64,000 nt of DNA. It comes from Marinomonas pollencensis. Lineage in GTDB: Bacteria; Pseudomonadota; Gammaproteobacteria; Pseudomonadales; Marinomonadaceae. Below the pieces are notes generated by a model. That model saw nothing but the letters and a program-made list of their open reading frames with translations. It did not search any database and was not told the DNA's origin. A program made the translations under genes and the position numbers. Shown here piece by piece: positions 27,635 through 36,593 of the stretch. Location of the stretch: positions 394,510 through 458,509 of the forward strand of contig NZ_QUNG01000001.1 in assembly GCF_003387375.1 (NCBI RefSeq), written 5' to 3'. Position 1 is the stretch's first letter. Each line of letters begins with the position of its first letter.

Positions 27635-28087
27635 ATGTTTAATAGAAACATCGTTTTTCCTATATTAATCATCATTATCAGTGCAGTAATATTGGCGTTT
27701 ATCCCTCAGTTCACTGTACCTATTTATTACCAGCAAGACGCTAGTGTTGGCGCTAAGTTTTTTCCAACCGTTTTGGTCATTGCACAAATCATTATCTGTA
27801 TAGCCTTACTGATTCAACATCAGAAGAATAAACAGAAAATAAAAAAAACCAGTGCCATTTTTTCAAAAACGTCTCTTTTTGGATTATGCTTTTTAGTGCT
27901 TTATGCGGTGCTTATTGGTCTTCTTGGCTACCTGATTGCCAGCCTAATATCATTTACTTTGTATCTAGTCTATTTAAAAACTAAAACGCTTTCTTACTAC
28001 CTTTTCGCCTATTCTTTTGTTGTCGCTATTTATTACCTATTTAGCCATGTATTTATCATTTCCCTTCCTGAAGGCATTATTTTTTAG
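27635..28087 (+). CDS. tctB: TTT transporter small membrane subunit
   Basis: A 150-aa protein with four hydrophobic segments, the usual size and topology of TctB. TM1 is at about 6-26; a loop with VGAKFFPTVLVI (residues about 47-58) is the best conserved TctB feature, and further segments follow at about 55-72, 87-115 and 120-140. It works with TctA in the inner membrane as the secondary transporter pair. Sequence conservation in TctB is low, so identity rests on size, topology and position between tctC and tctA. tctA begins 8 bp after its stop. Confidence 0.85.
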   Translation: MFNRNIVFPILIIIISAVILAFIPQFTVPIYYQQDASVGAKFFPTVLVIAQIIICIALLIQHQKNKQKIKKTSAIFSKTSLFGLCFLVLYAVLIGLLGYLIASLISFTLYLVYLKTKTLSYYLFAYSFVVAIYYLFSHVFIISLPEGIIF

Positions 28088-28095
28088 AGGCTTCT

Positions 28096-29568
28096 ATGAT
28101 CGATCATTTATTAGTCGGCCTTGGCGCTGCATTTAGTTTAGCGATATTCCCTGTTCTTATCTTTGGTGTCTTAGGAGGGATTATTCTAGGTGCTCTACCA
28201 GGCCTGACCGCGACCATGGGGGTCGCCATATTATTGCCCTTTACCTTTGGAATGGAAGCTACCGCCGCCATGGTCATGCTAATCGGCGTCTATATTGGTG
28301 GTATTTTTGGCGGTTCTATTTCTGCTATTTTATTAAAAACACCAGGAACACCCGCGTCTGCAGCAACTGTGTTGGATGGTTACTCTCTTACCGAAAAAGG
28401 CGAAGCTGCTCGCGCATTGAGCATTGCTGCGGTGGCCTCTTTTGTCGGTGGCTTGATAAGCACACTGGTGTTAATCGCCATTGCTCCCATGTTAGCGGAA
28501 TTTGCATTACGATTTAATGCACCAGAATACTTTGCTCTGGCACTGTTTGGCTTAACCATTATTGCTAGTGTGTCTTCGAAGAGCATTTTAAAAGGCTTAT
28601 TGGCTGGCACCATTGGCTTATTGATTTCAACTGTCGGCTTAGACCCTATCAGTAGCGTCCCAAGATTTACCTTTGGCGTAATGGATCTCTACAATGGCAT
28701 CAATGTTATCCCAGTTTTAATTGGTTTATTTGCCATTTCAGAAGCACTAAATCAATTAGAGAAATTACATTCGAAAGAAAAAGTAGCGGCGAAATTCAGT
28801 AATAAACTGATGAGTTTAAAAGACCTTAAAAACATTCTACCAACGTCAATAAAAAGCGCATTATTTGGCACCTCAATTGGCGCTGTGCCAGGTGCGGGTG
28901 CAGATATTTCAGCATTTGTTTGTTATAACGAAGCGAAACGAGTCTCCAAAAATCCCGATGAATTTGGCAAGGGTGATATCAAGGGACTCGCGGCGGCCGA
29001 AGCAGGTAATAATGGCGTAACAGGAGGATCACTCGTTCCTTTATTAACATTGGGGGTACCTGGCGATGCGGTAGCCGCCGTGTTACTAGGCGCATTGATT
29101 GTGCAAGGTTTAACTCCTGGCCCTCTTCTGTTTACTCAGAACCCAGAAATCGTCTACGGTATCTTTAGCTCTATGTTAGTGGCTAATATTGCCATGTTAT
29201 TGATCGGCTTATTAGGTATTCGCTTTTTCTGTCAGATTTCTAAAGTCCCTAAGTCATTGATGATCCCCATCATTATTTTCTTATCCATTGTTGGGGCTTA
29301 TGCAATCAACAACTCAATGTTTGATGTGGGCATCGCCATTACTTTTGGCGTACTTGGCTTTATATTGAATAAGTTGGAAGTTCCAACCTCTCCCATCTTG
29401 CTGGCCATTATTTTAGGGCCTATGGCAGAGAGCAACTTAAGAAAGTCATTGTTAATGTTTGAAGGCAGTTGGTCATTCTTATATGAAAGACCTATTGCCC
29501 TAGCATTCATATTACTGGCTGTGTTCTCACTTTGGTCAACCATCAGAAGGCACAGAAAACACCGCTAG
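28096..29568 (+). CDS. tctA: TTT transporter large permease subunit
   Basis: A 490-aa protein with 11-12 hydrophobic segments. It has the TctA hallmarks GALPGLTATMGVAILLPFTF near residue 34, GAVPGAGADISAFVCYNEAK in the second half (about 262-281), and PLLTLGVPGDAVAAVLLGAL (about 313-332). These glycine-rich repeats are the two inverted halves of the tripartite tricarboxylate carrier. It moves the substrate delivered by TctC, driven by an ion gradient. RBS GAGG lies 7 nt before ATG. It is the last gene of the operon. Confidence 0.92.
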   Translation: MIDHLLVGLGAAFSLAIFPVLIFGVLGGIILGALPGLTATMGVAILLPFTFGMEATAAMVMLIGVYIGGIFGGSISAILLKTPGTPASAATVLDGYSLTEKGEAARALSIAAVASFVGGLISTLVLIAIAPMLAEFALRFNAPEYFALALFGLTIIASVSSKSILKGLLAGTIGLLISTVGLDPISSVPRFTFGVMDLYNGINVIPVLIGLFAISEALNQLEKLHSKEKVAAKFSNKLMSLKDLKNILPTSIKSALFGTSIGAVPGAGADISAFVCYNEAKRVSKNPDEFGKGDIKGLAAAEAGNNGVTGGSLVPLLTLGVPGDAVAAVLLGALIVQGLTPGPLLFTQNPEIVYGIFSSMLVANIAMLLIGLLGIRFFCQISKVPKSLMIPIIIFLSIVGAYAINNSMFDVGIAITFGVLGFILNKLEVPTSPILLAIILGPMAESNLRKSLLMFEGSWSFLYERPIALAFILLAVFSLWSTIRRHRKHR

Positions 29569-29752
29569 TTCCACTTAGCAAACTAACTTCAACTCTTGCT
29601 TTAGGCTTCTCAGAATGCACATCTGATGAAGTCTAAAAGCCCTTATTTATCTTTCCCTTGTCGCAATCTCTAGCTCGAACCTCGCTAGAGCGCTTCCCTG
29701 TTCTCCAGTACTCCCAAGATAACGCTTGAAAAGTGGCCTTATGCTGGCAAAC

Positions 29753-29780
29753 AAAAAACGCCTCTAAAAAGAGGCGCTTT
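29753..29780 (-). terminator. terminator for the dehydrogenase gene
   Basis: A 7-bp stem, CGCCTCT (29759-29765) with AGAGGCG (29770-29776), is followed on the minus strand by TTTTTT. It lies 35 bp beyond the dehydrogenase stop. Confidence 0.8.
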
Positions 29781-29814
29781 GACCATAACGGCATTAGATA
29801 TTAATGGCTAACAG

Positions 29815-30693
29815 TTACGCATTCAATTTCATGAAATAGTCGAATATTTCAGGAACATTGCCATTGCCCATATCCAAATCCACGCCTGCTTGAAGGTTCG
29901 CTGACGTTCCTTCCGCAATTTGAGAACGCGTGCCAAGATCTTCTACCATCTTCAAAAAATAGCCTAAATCTTTATTAGCGTTCGCAATAGAGAAGCCCAG
30001 ATCACTATTGTTATCAATTGCGTAGTTTTTACAAAAATGCATAAAGGGTGAGTTTGAAGGGCCTGTCGACATGATGTCAAATAATTGCTGACGATCAACC
30101 CCAGCTCGGTCCGCTACGGCAAACGCTTGAGACATTGCCGTTACTGTGGTCATACCCATAAAATTGTTGATCAGTTTAGTCGTGTGTCCCGCACCTAACG
30201 CCCCTAAATGGAAAACATTTTCACCTTGCTGCTCAAGAATAGGTTTTACTTTCTCAAAAGTTTCCACATCTCCGGCCGCCATAATATTCAGCAAACCGTC
30301 TTTCGCATGAGCCGGTGTACGACCTAAAGGAGCATCAATCATGCCCGCACCTTTAGCGGCCAAATCGGCGCCAATTTTACGTGTTGAAGCTGGAATAGAA
30401 GTACCAAAATCAATCAGCACCGCCCCCTCTTTTATGCCCGCTAAGATACCGTCATCCGCATAAACCAAGGCTTCTACGACATTTGAAGTTGTTAAACACA
30501 ACATCACGATATCACTCGTTGCAGCCAATTCTTTTGCAGAGACTGAGGCTGTCGCTCCGCGAGCGACACAAGCGGCAACCGCTTCTTTATTTAAATCCAT
30601 GACATTAAGCTCAAACCCTCTGTTTTGCAGGTTTTCCACCATGTTGCCGCCCATTAAGCCTAGCCCGATAAAGCCAATAATAGGTTTCGCCAT
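29815..30693 (-). CDS. NAD(P)-dependent beta-hydroxyacid dehydrogenase (3-hydroxyisobutyrate dehydrogenase-like)
   Basis: A 292-aa beta-hydroxyacid dehydrogenase. The N-terminal dinucleotide motif GFIGLGLMGGNMVENL is at residues 7-22, the substrate loop DAPLGRTPAHA (about 121-131) carries the family signature, and the catalytic lysine is in GAGHTTKLINNFMG (about 166-179). Family members oxidise 3-hydroxyisobutyrate, tartronate semialdehyde or related acids; the exact substrate is unknown. Its Asp after the second beta strand (NVMDLN) favours NAD+. It is convergent with the TTT operon, and its upstream region carries an element almost the same as that before the TTT operon, suggesting a common pathway. 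Confidence 0.85.
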   Translation of the reverse strand: MAKPIIGFIGLGLMGGNMVENLQNRGFELNVMDLNKEAVAACVARGATASVSAKELAATSDIVMLCLTTSNVVEALVYADDGILAGIKEGAVLIDFGTSIPASTRKIGADLAAKGAGMIDAPLGRTPAHAKDGLLNIMAAGDVETFEKVKPILEQQGENVFHLGALGAGHTTKLINNFMGMTTVTAMSQAFAVADRAGVDRQQLFDIMSTGPSNSPFMHFCKNYAIDNNSDLGFSIANANKDLGYFLKMVEDLGTRSQIAEGTSANLQAGVDLDMGNGNVPEIFDYFMKLNA

Positions 30694-31088
30694 TTTTATT
30701 CTCCTAATGATTCAAATGCCACGATAGGTTTAGCATTATTTTATTTGTATGATTATATTATCATAATGTTTTTTAGCTAAGAAACAAAAGATAATGCTTT
30801 ACGCCATATCTGTCGATAAAAAGCTGAGAGTCAAAGGAAAGTAGCGAATAACGAGGTGCAGCTAAGGGGTAAGATGATTAGGGCAGGTTTGAATAAAGCC
30901 CTGAAGGGCAGGGCCTAAAAACGGGTATTCTTTATTAAACACCTAATTAATAGGTCTACTCTATTTAGATTCGATGCTTGCCGCGGGCTGCAAGCTTTTA
31001 ACCACAGCAGAGAACGAGCTGGCTCCTTAGTTAACAACTAACGAGACGTGAAATGACATAAAAAATGCTACCTTCGCTTGGTTTGAAT
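30694..31088. other. intergenic region upstream of the dehydrogenase
   Basis: A 395-bp spacer. It holds operator copy B (30740-30766) and a short GC-rich hairpin (GCCCT-GAA-GGGC) near 30899. I see no gene in the remainder. Confidence 0.45.
30740..30766. promoter_or_regulatory. candidate operator, copy B (dehydrogenase)
   Basis: It shares TTTATTTGTA, ATTATATTAT and TAA with copy A, 23 of 27 positions in total. Its core, ATGATTATATTATCAT (30749-30764), is a palindrome with one mismatched pair, so it could bind a dimeric regulator in either orientation. It lies 47 bp before the dehydrogenase start codon. Confidence 0.6.
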
Positions 31089-31379
31089 TCAAACAGATGC
31101 CTCTTCTATTAAAGAAAACACGCTTAGCTGGCCACTGACTATTTGCAGTTTCTGGCGTTTCGTAAGTTGTTTAACCCGATACTCCAACACCAAAGCATTA
31201 CTTCTACTGCCAACAGTTTGATGCCATACAAGCTCTAAGGGGCCTTTTCCGTTTAAATATCGTGCGCCCCCTTTTTTGATTCCTGAGTGCTCTTTGAAAC
31301 GGCGCGCTACATCTGTCGTAACCCCAGTATAAAGGGTATCAAGGCGGGTTTTAATAATATAGAGGCTCCATTCACTCAT
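31089..31379 (-). CDS. GIY-YIG nuclease superfamily protein
   Basis: A 96-aa single-domain GIY-YIG protein of the YhbQ type. The motif appears as LYIIKTRLDTLYTGVTTDV (residues 6-24), followed by the conserved Arg in RRFKEHS (26-32). A Glu near residue 66 (LVLEYRVKQL) is the expected metal ligand. E. coli YhbQ and relatives act on DNA, but the cellular role is poorly known. It is 38 bp downstream of the LysE gene and may be read from the same promoter. Confidence 0.85.
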   Translation of the reverse strand: MSEWSLYIIKTRLDTLYTGVTTDVARRFKEHSGIKKGGARYLNGKGPLELVWHQTVGSRSNALVLEYRVKQLTKRQKLQIVSGQLSVFSLIEEASV

Positions 31380-31417
31380 GAGATAACTGTTACTCTGTTA
31401 TAGAAAAATAAGATTAT

Positions 31418-32029
31418 CTAACCTCCTATCATTAACAGCAAGGTCGATGCCGTTGCTAGCCCCATACCATAATTAAACGCTCGTTGACGTTTGTCATCTG
31501 TTAGCCAGCGACGAATCGCAACCCCAGCCCAGGCCCAAAGCGTAATGGCAGGAAAGCCCATGCAGGCAAATAAGACAATGATCCAAAATCCGGATTGCAC
31601 ATACAAATCGCCAGCCAAAGAAAACGAGCTAACACAACCCACAGACATCATCCAAGCCTTCGGATTGACGTACTGAAACAGTGCCGCTTGCCACCAGCGC
31701 ATGGGCGAAGACGACTGTTTGGCGCTCGCTAGCTGGCCAACCGGTGCACTCGCGACTTTCCAAGCAAGCCATAATAAATACGCCCCACCGACCCATTTCA
31801 AAACAGAATATATCGGCGGATAAAGTACAAACAGCGCCCCCATACCCAGCAACACAGAGAGCAATAAAGACGCCATGCCTAACACAATACCAATCATATG
31901 GGGCAAGGTACGTCGAAAGCCAAACTGTGCGCCAGAAGCCAACAGCATCATATTATTTGGACCGGGCGTCACCGACATAATAAAAGCAAATAGCGCCAAC
32001 GCCAAAAAGAAAGACAAGTCGGTAATCAT
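31418..32029 (-). CDS. LysE/RhtB family amino-acid exporter
   Basis: A 203-aa inner-membrane protein with six hydrophobic segments. It has the LysE signature FAFIMSVTPGPNNMMLLASG (about 14-33), including the GPNN loop. It should export an amino acid or related compound. The start codon overlaps the stop of the upstream DUF1127-like gene by 4 bp. The unit is divergent from a MocR-type regulator, a frequent pairing in which the PLP-binding regulator senses the exported amino acid; the substrate remains unknown. Confidence 0.88.
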   Translation of the reverse strand: MITDLSFFLALALFAFIMSVTPGPNNMMLLASGAQFGFRRTLPHMIGIVLGMASLLLSVLLGMGALFVLYPPIYSVLKWVGGAYLLWLAWKVASAPVGQLASAKQSSSPMRWWQAALFQYVNPKAWMMSVGCVSSFSLAGDLYVQSGFWIIVLFACMGFPAITLWAWAGVAIRRWLTDDKRQRAFNYGMGLATASTLLLMIGG

Positions 32030-32229
32030 GATGCTTCTCCCTTGCGCTTGGTGTGCGTCAGGTTACTCACAAACCCCATTATGCTGGCTTTGGATAGTTC
32101 AGCCTGACAAGCCTCATGGCTCAACCCCATATCTTGCATTTGAGCGGCACTCACAGTCGCCAGAGCTTTTCGTGTTTGATATCGCACAATGCAATATTGG
32201 ACATGAGTTAATAACGAAATAATCAGCAT
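32026..32229 (-). CDS. DUF1127-like small protein
   Basis: A 67-aa basic protein. Residues 16-46 match the DUF1127 (YjiS-like) pattern: RYQTRKALATVSAAQMQDMG, then LS and an acidic/K segment. The tail is longer than usual. Some short DUF1127 proteins in other bacteria have roles in RNA-related and phosphate/nitrogen regulation, but nothing shows this here. It is translationally coupled to the LysE exporter through a 4-bp overlap. Its 5' end faces the MocR gene, so both share the repeated operator region. Confidence 0.65.
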   Translation of the reverse strand: MLIISLLTHVQYCIVRYQTRKALATVSAAQMQDMGLSHEACQAELSKASIMGFVSNLTHTKRKGEAS

Positions 32230-32361
32230 AATCTAGCTCCCTTTGTTAGCCACGCTCTTATTGTACTGTCATTAGCTAGGTGTTTTTCTTCTTTCACCAA
32301 AAATGCCTCCAACAGAAGAGCCTCTGTGTATGAATAGCTACTATAAAGATGAGCACAAAAA

Positions 32362-32447
32362 CAATACAGATCCAGAAAACTACTTTTTCAGCCATACAGA
32401 AATGGCTTTTATTATCTGTATGGAGACAATATGCTAAAACTGTATGG
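32362..32447. promoter_or_regulatory. MocR operator array, CTGTATGG boxes
   Basis: Two direct copies of CTGTATGG (32416-32423 and 32440-32447) are 24 bp apart. One inverted copy, CCATACAG (32392-32399), lies exactly 24 bp before the first direct copy. A near copy, CAATACAG, is at 32362-32369. Direct plus inverted repeats are typical MocR/GntR-aminotransferase operators. They sit between the divergent DUF1127-LysE unit and the regulator gene. Confidence 0.7.
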
Positions 32448-32513
32448 TAATTTTGTCAGCGTTATACGGCTACAATAATCCCCTCAATACACCCCCTAGC
32501 AGGAGATAACTCA

Positions 32514-33932
32514 ATGACACTCTACCAAGATTTATCTGAACGATTAAAAGAGCACATTGAGTTGGGATTCTACAAGCCTGGGGATAAGCTGCCTTCTGTG
32601 CGCCAGTTATCTCACGAACATGGAGTGAGTATTTCTACGGTACAAGAAGCCTATCGCCAACTAGAGCAAGAAATATTAGTCGAGGCGCGCCCTAAATCAG
32701 GCTACTTCGTGATGCCAAAACAGCGCGTCGACAATCTTCCCAACGTATCACGCCCGCCACAGAGGCCGCTAGAAGTCTCCCAATGGGAGGAAGTGTTTAA
32801 TTTATTGATGATTGGCGACAATAAAAAAGGCGTTCAATTACAGCACGCCATGCCAGACATGACGACTCCTACTTTAAAGCCTCTGCTGAAAACATTGGCC
32901 GACCTCAGCAAACAAAAACCAGAATTGGGCTTAGGTTATGGCGACCTTAGAGGATCTGAAGAATTACGCACCCAACTCTGCCGCTTAGGCGTTGCCTCTG
33001 GTTGCCAACTGCACCCTGATGATTTGGTAGTCACCTCAGGTTGCCAAGAAGCGCTTTCTGTTTGCCTGCGGGCGGTAACCGACCCTGGGGATATTATTGC
33101 TATTGAATCCCCCAGCTTCTATGGCTCTATGCAAGCCATTAAAGCAGCAAATTTAAAAGCCATGGAGATCCCTACCCATGCCGATACCGGCATCAGCTTA
33201 GAAGCCTTAGAGCTGGCTCTCGATCAATGGCCTATCAAAGCCATCTTAGTCACACCCACCTGTAATAACCCTCTGGGTTACACCATGTCGGATGATAAAA
33301 AAGAGCGCCTCTATCGGCTCGCCCAAAGCTACGATATTGCCATCATAGAAGACGATATCTATGGCGATATTGCTTATCAGTTTCCACGCCCAAGAAGCAT
33401 TAAATCCTTTGACGAAGATGGCCGCGTCTTGCTTTGCTCGTCTTTTTCTAAAACCGTCGCGCCGGGCATCCGAGTAGGTTGGATCGCCCCCGGCCGCTAT
33501 CGAGACAAGGTTACTCACATCAAGTATGTTAGTAGCTCTATGTGCCCAACATTGCCGCAATTAGCCATCGCCCAATTTATTCGCCTTGGCGGGTATGACA
33601 AGCACATCCGCACCATGCGCCAGCGCTACGAGAAGCAAAGAGATCATATGTTGTCCGCCATTAAACGCTATTTACCCAGTAATACACGGGTAAGCTTTCC
33701 AGATGGCGGTTTTATCTTATGGGTAGAACTGGATAAAGACATCGACAGCATGAAGCTCGTTGAGCAATGCCGCAAAGAAGGCGTTGGCTTTGCCCCTGGC
33801 CCATTATTCTCCGCAACAGGAAAATATCGCCACTGTTTTCGTATTAACTTTAGTGAACAAGGCATGGAGCAAAGAGAATCTGCCATAAAAATCTTAGCCA
33901 GCGTGCTGCTTCAATTTAAATCATTGAGTTAG
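32514..33932 (+). CDS. MocR-type (GntR-PLP aminotransferase) transcriptional regulator
   Basis: A 472-aa fusion regulator. An N-terminal GntR winged helix (residues 3-68, GDKLPSVRQLSHEHGVS as the recognition helix) precedes a fold-type I aminotransferase domain. The PLP lysine is K313 in SSFSKTVAPGIR. TPTCNNPLG and EDDIYGD are the usual cofactor and aspartate motifs. Such proteins bind PLP, sense an amino acid or vitamer and control a divergent gene. The divergent DUF1127-LysE operon and the CTGTATGG repeats in the spacer make that exporter the likely target. RBS GGAG lies before ATG. Confidence 0.9.
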   Translation: MTLYQDLSERLKEHIELGFYKPGDKLPSVRQLSHEHGVSISTVQEAYRQLEQEILVEARPKSGYFVMPKQRVDNLPNVSRPPQRPLEVSQWEEVFNLLMIGDNKKGVQLQHAMPDMTTPTLKPLLKTLADLSKQKPELGLGYGDLRGSEELRTQLCRLGVASGCQLHPDDLVVTSGCQEALSVCLRAVTDPGDIIAIESPSFYGSMQAIKAANLKAMEIPTHADTGISLEALELALDQWPIKAILVTPTCNNPLGYTMSDDKKERLYRLAQSYDIAIIEDDIYGDIAYQFPRPRSIKSFDEDGRVLLCSSFSKTVAPGIRVGWIAPGRYRDKVTHIKYVSSSMCPTLPQLAIAQFIRLGGYDKHIRTMRQRYEKQRDHMLSAIKRYLPSNTRVSFPDGGFILWVELDKDIDSMKLVEQCRKEGVGFAPGPLFSATGKYRHCFRINFSEQGMEQRESAIKILASVLLQFKSLS

Positions 33933-34026
33933 CGTGATATTTTTCACAAATAAATCGACTTTTTTAACGTTTTTGTTGTCTATGAAAAATCAGTTCGGAT
34001 TGGGTTAATTCACGGAGAGTAGCAAA

Positions 34027-35406
34027 ATGACACGCAAGACACTTTGGCATTGGGGATGGTTATGCCTAAGTCTCTCCCTAGGCGCCTGCAGCAGTGATAT
34101 GAATCGCACGGATTTTGCCGAGAAAGCCCAACAAGAAAGCAACGACTTGATTGAGAAAAAAGACGCCCAGTGGCGACAACTCAATGAGGTCGCACCACTG
34201 AGTTATCTAACCGATTTGATTCAAGACCCTCAGCTTGAGCTTTTTATCCAACAAGGTTTAGCCGCTAACCCTGACTTACAAAAAACCTTACTCACTCTAA
34301 AAGCCAGTGCTTGGCAACTAAAAAGCACCCATGGAGATCGTCTTCCTAGTATCGATGCGGGATTTTCACGCAATAAAACAGAGAGCATTGACGCCAGCTA
34401 TAACGCCGATATCAGCATCAGTTGGGAAGCAGACTTCTGGGGGAAATTAGCCAATACCGAAGAAGCCGCAGCCAAGAGTCTAGCGGCCGACCAAGCACTG
34501 TTTCAGGAAAGCCAAGACGCATTAGTGGCCAACATTATAAAGTCTTGGCTGGCAATGACCTCCAAACAGCACCTTATCGACATTGAAAGCCAACGTTTAG
34601 CGGTATTAGAAACCAATGAAAATCGACTTTTGCAGCGTTTTAAAAATGGTTTAAATGACCTTGAAGAACTTGATGAAGCCCAAACAGCCAGCTCTCAATC
34701 TCGAGCAGACTTGGCTCAATTCAAAGAAGAGTTAGCCATTGAACGGCGAACTTTACAGCGTTATTTAGGTAGTGAAGAAGCTCTCACCGTTGCCGCTAAC
34801 CTTGATTACCCAGCCGTTGGTTTGACACTAGAACACCTTCCGAAGCAGAGTTTACAACGCCGGCCAGATTTAAAAGCAGCGTACTTCGCCATACAAGCCG
34901 CAGACTTGTCAGTGACAGTGGCTTACAAGGATATGCTGCCCTCGATCAGTCTAAGCGCAACTTTAAGCGATACGGCTAATTCTCCTAGCAGTGCACTTTT
35001 CACTTCACCCGTATGGTCTTTATTAGCACAACTGACACAGCCGTTATATCAAGGCGGAAAGCTCAAAGCGGCGGTCGAAATCGCCAAACTTAACACCGCA
35101 CAAGCCTACCAAGATTACCGTAGCACCTTATTAACCGCCGTCAATGAAGTAGAAAGCACCATCGGCCAAGAGCAAGTACTCACTCAGCAAATTAGCAATA
35201 TCCAACAGGCCCTGCAAAGCTCACGTAATAACCTAAGTCGCTACGAGCAGAAATACCGCACAGGGTTAGTTGAACTGAGCGACTTGATTCGCGTTCAAGA
35301 AACCACCTTTAATTTGGCCGCTGAGCTAGACAACTTACACTACCAACATTTAATCAATCGAGTCGATTTAGGGCTCGCCCTTGGGCTAGGAGTTAAAGAG
35401 TCATGA
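34027..35406 (+). CDS. RND efflux outer-membrane lipoprotein (NodT family)
   Basis: A 459-aa TolC-like outer-membrane channel. The lipobox LGAC gives an acylated cysteine at residue 21, as in OprM/NodT proteins. Two OEP repeats are seen, the first at about 70-260, the second at about 270-455, each with long helices. RRPDLKAAYFAIQAADLSV near residue 278 is the typical second-repeat start. It forms the exit duct for the following MFP and RND pump. The stop overlaps the MFP start by 4 bp. A good GGAGAG lies before the ATG. Confidence 0.9.
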   Translation: MTRKTLWHWGWLCLSLSLGACSSDMNRTDFAEKAQQESNDLIEKKDAQWRQLNEVAPLSYLTDLIQDPQLELFIQQGLAANPDLQKTLLTLKASAWQLKSTHGDRLPSIDAGFSRNKTESIDASYNADISISWEADFWGKLANTEEAAAKSLAADQALFQESQDALVANIIKSWLAMTSKQHLIDIESQRLAVLETNENRLLQRFKNGLNDLEELDEAQTASSQSRADLAQFKEELAIERRTLQRYLGSEEALTVAANLDYPAVGLTLEHLPKQSLQRRPDLKAAYFAIQAADLSVTVAYKDMLPSISLSATLSDTANSPSSALFTSPVWSLLAQLTQPLYQGGKLKAAVEIAKLNTAQAYQDYRSTLLTAVNEVESTIGQEQVLTQQISNIQQALQSSRNNLSRYEQKYRTGLVELSDLIRVQETTFNLAAELDNLHYQHLINRVDLGLALGLGVKES

Positions 35407-36593
35407 AACGTCTTTATCAATGGATTACCTTGGCCCTTGCGTTGCTCGTTATTGCCAGTGTTTACCTCTACATTAGCAAAGCGTTAGAGGCCCAAAAAAA
35501 TAAGGTTCGACAACCTAGACCAGCCGCTCCAGAGCAAGCAATGGACGTAACTGTGATCCGTGTTTTACCCGCCCAGCACGCGGCTATGATTCAAGTGTCT
35601 GGCGTTGCCGAGCCACACTATGCCCTCACACTAACCAGTCAAGTAAGTGGCAAGGTAGTAGAACTAGCAGAGACCTTTGAAAAAGGTCAGAGGGTTAACC
35701 AAGGCCAGCTTCTTGCAACCCTTCACAACACGGATTTAACCAGTACATTAGCCACAGCAAAAAACACCTTAGCCAACGCGGTGCTTAGCTTAAAAGAAGA
35801 AGAACGCCAAGAACAGCAGTCCATCGCCGAATGGAAGGCCGCAGGCTTTAGTGGGCAACCCGATTCTGACTTAGTGTTACGCAAACCGCAGTTAGCCGCC
35901 GCTAAAGCCCAGCTTGCCGCCGCCAAAGCAGCCCTAGCCGACGCTGAAGACGATGTCAGAAATACCCAAATTCGTGCGCCTTTTGATGCCCTCATCGTGA
36001 CTCGCCTTATTGCCCCCGGCTCCTATTTAAGCGCTGGTAGCGAGGTAGCCACGCTCTACAGCACAGACAGAGTTGAAGTTAATTTAGATCTAGCCCACAG
36101 CGACTGGCAAAAGTTGCCCGATGCCAATGAGCTCATCAAACAGCGCTGGCCAGCGCAAATAACCTCAATGGATGGACGTCAGCAGTGGCGTGGTAGCGTA
36201 CTGGCCGTCGATATGCACATCGATGATACAACCCGAATGCGTCGCCTTGTGGTGAGCCTAGAGCGCCCTTTAGAGCAATCCCCTCCCTTGCTGCCAGGCG
36301 CTTTTGTGAATATTAAGTTACAAGGCAAGCCTATCGATAATTTATGGCAACTACCCAACTCTGCACTCAGCCAAAAAAGCGAAATTTGGTACATTAGCGA
36401 CGATCAGCGATTAGCAACCTTTGCCGCTACGCCAAGGTTTGTTGATGAAAAGTACGTCTATATTGATGTACCAGAACAGATGCGGGACAAAGCCTACCAA
36501 GTGTTAACCCACCCTTATAATAGCTATTTACCAGGCAGCTTGGTTAACCCTCAAGAGAATCAAAACAACGCGTCTGAGGGCACCACACCATGA
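35403..36593 (+). CDS. RND efflux membrane fusion protein
   Basis: A 396-aa periplasmic adaptor (HlyD/AcrA family). A single N-terminal membrane segment covers about residues 8-26. The lipoyl half-motifs are VSGKVVELAETFEKGQRV (about 82-99) and TQIRAPFDALIVTRLIAPGS (about 180-199). A helical hairpin lies between them (about 105-175), followed by the beta-barrel domain. It links the inner-membrane RND pump to the outer-membrane channel. Both ends overlap neighbours by 4 bp, showing a tight three-gene unit. Substrate unknown. Confidence 0.9.
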   Translation: MKRLYQWITLALALLVIASVYLYISKALEAQKNKVRQPRPAAPEQAMDVTVIRVLPAQHAAMIQVSGVAEPHYALTLTSQVSGKVVELAETFEKGQRVNQGQLLATLHNTDLTSTLATAKNTLANAVLSLKEEERQEQQSIAEWKAAGFSGQPDSDLVLRKPQLAAAKAQLAAAKAALADAEDDVRNTQIRAPFDALIVTRLIAPGSYLSAGSEVATLYSTDRVEVNLDLAHSDWQKLPDANELIKQRWPAQITSMDGRQQWRGSVLAVDMHIDDTTRMRRLVVSLERPLEQSPPLLPGAFVNIKLQGKPIDNLWQLPNSALSQKSEIWYISDDQRLATFAATPRFVDEKYVYIDVPEQMRDKAYQVLTHPYNSYLPGSLVNPQENQNNASEGTTP

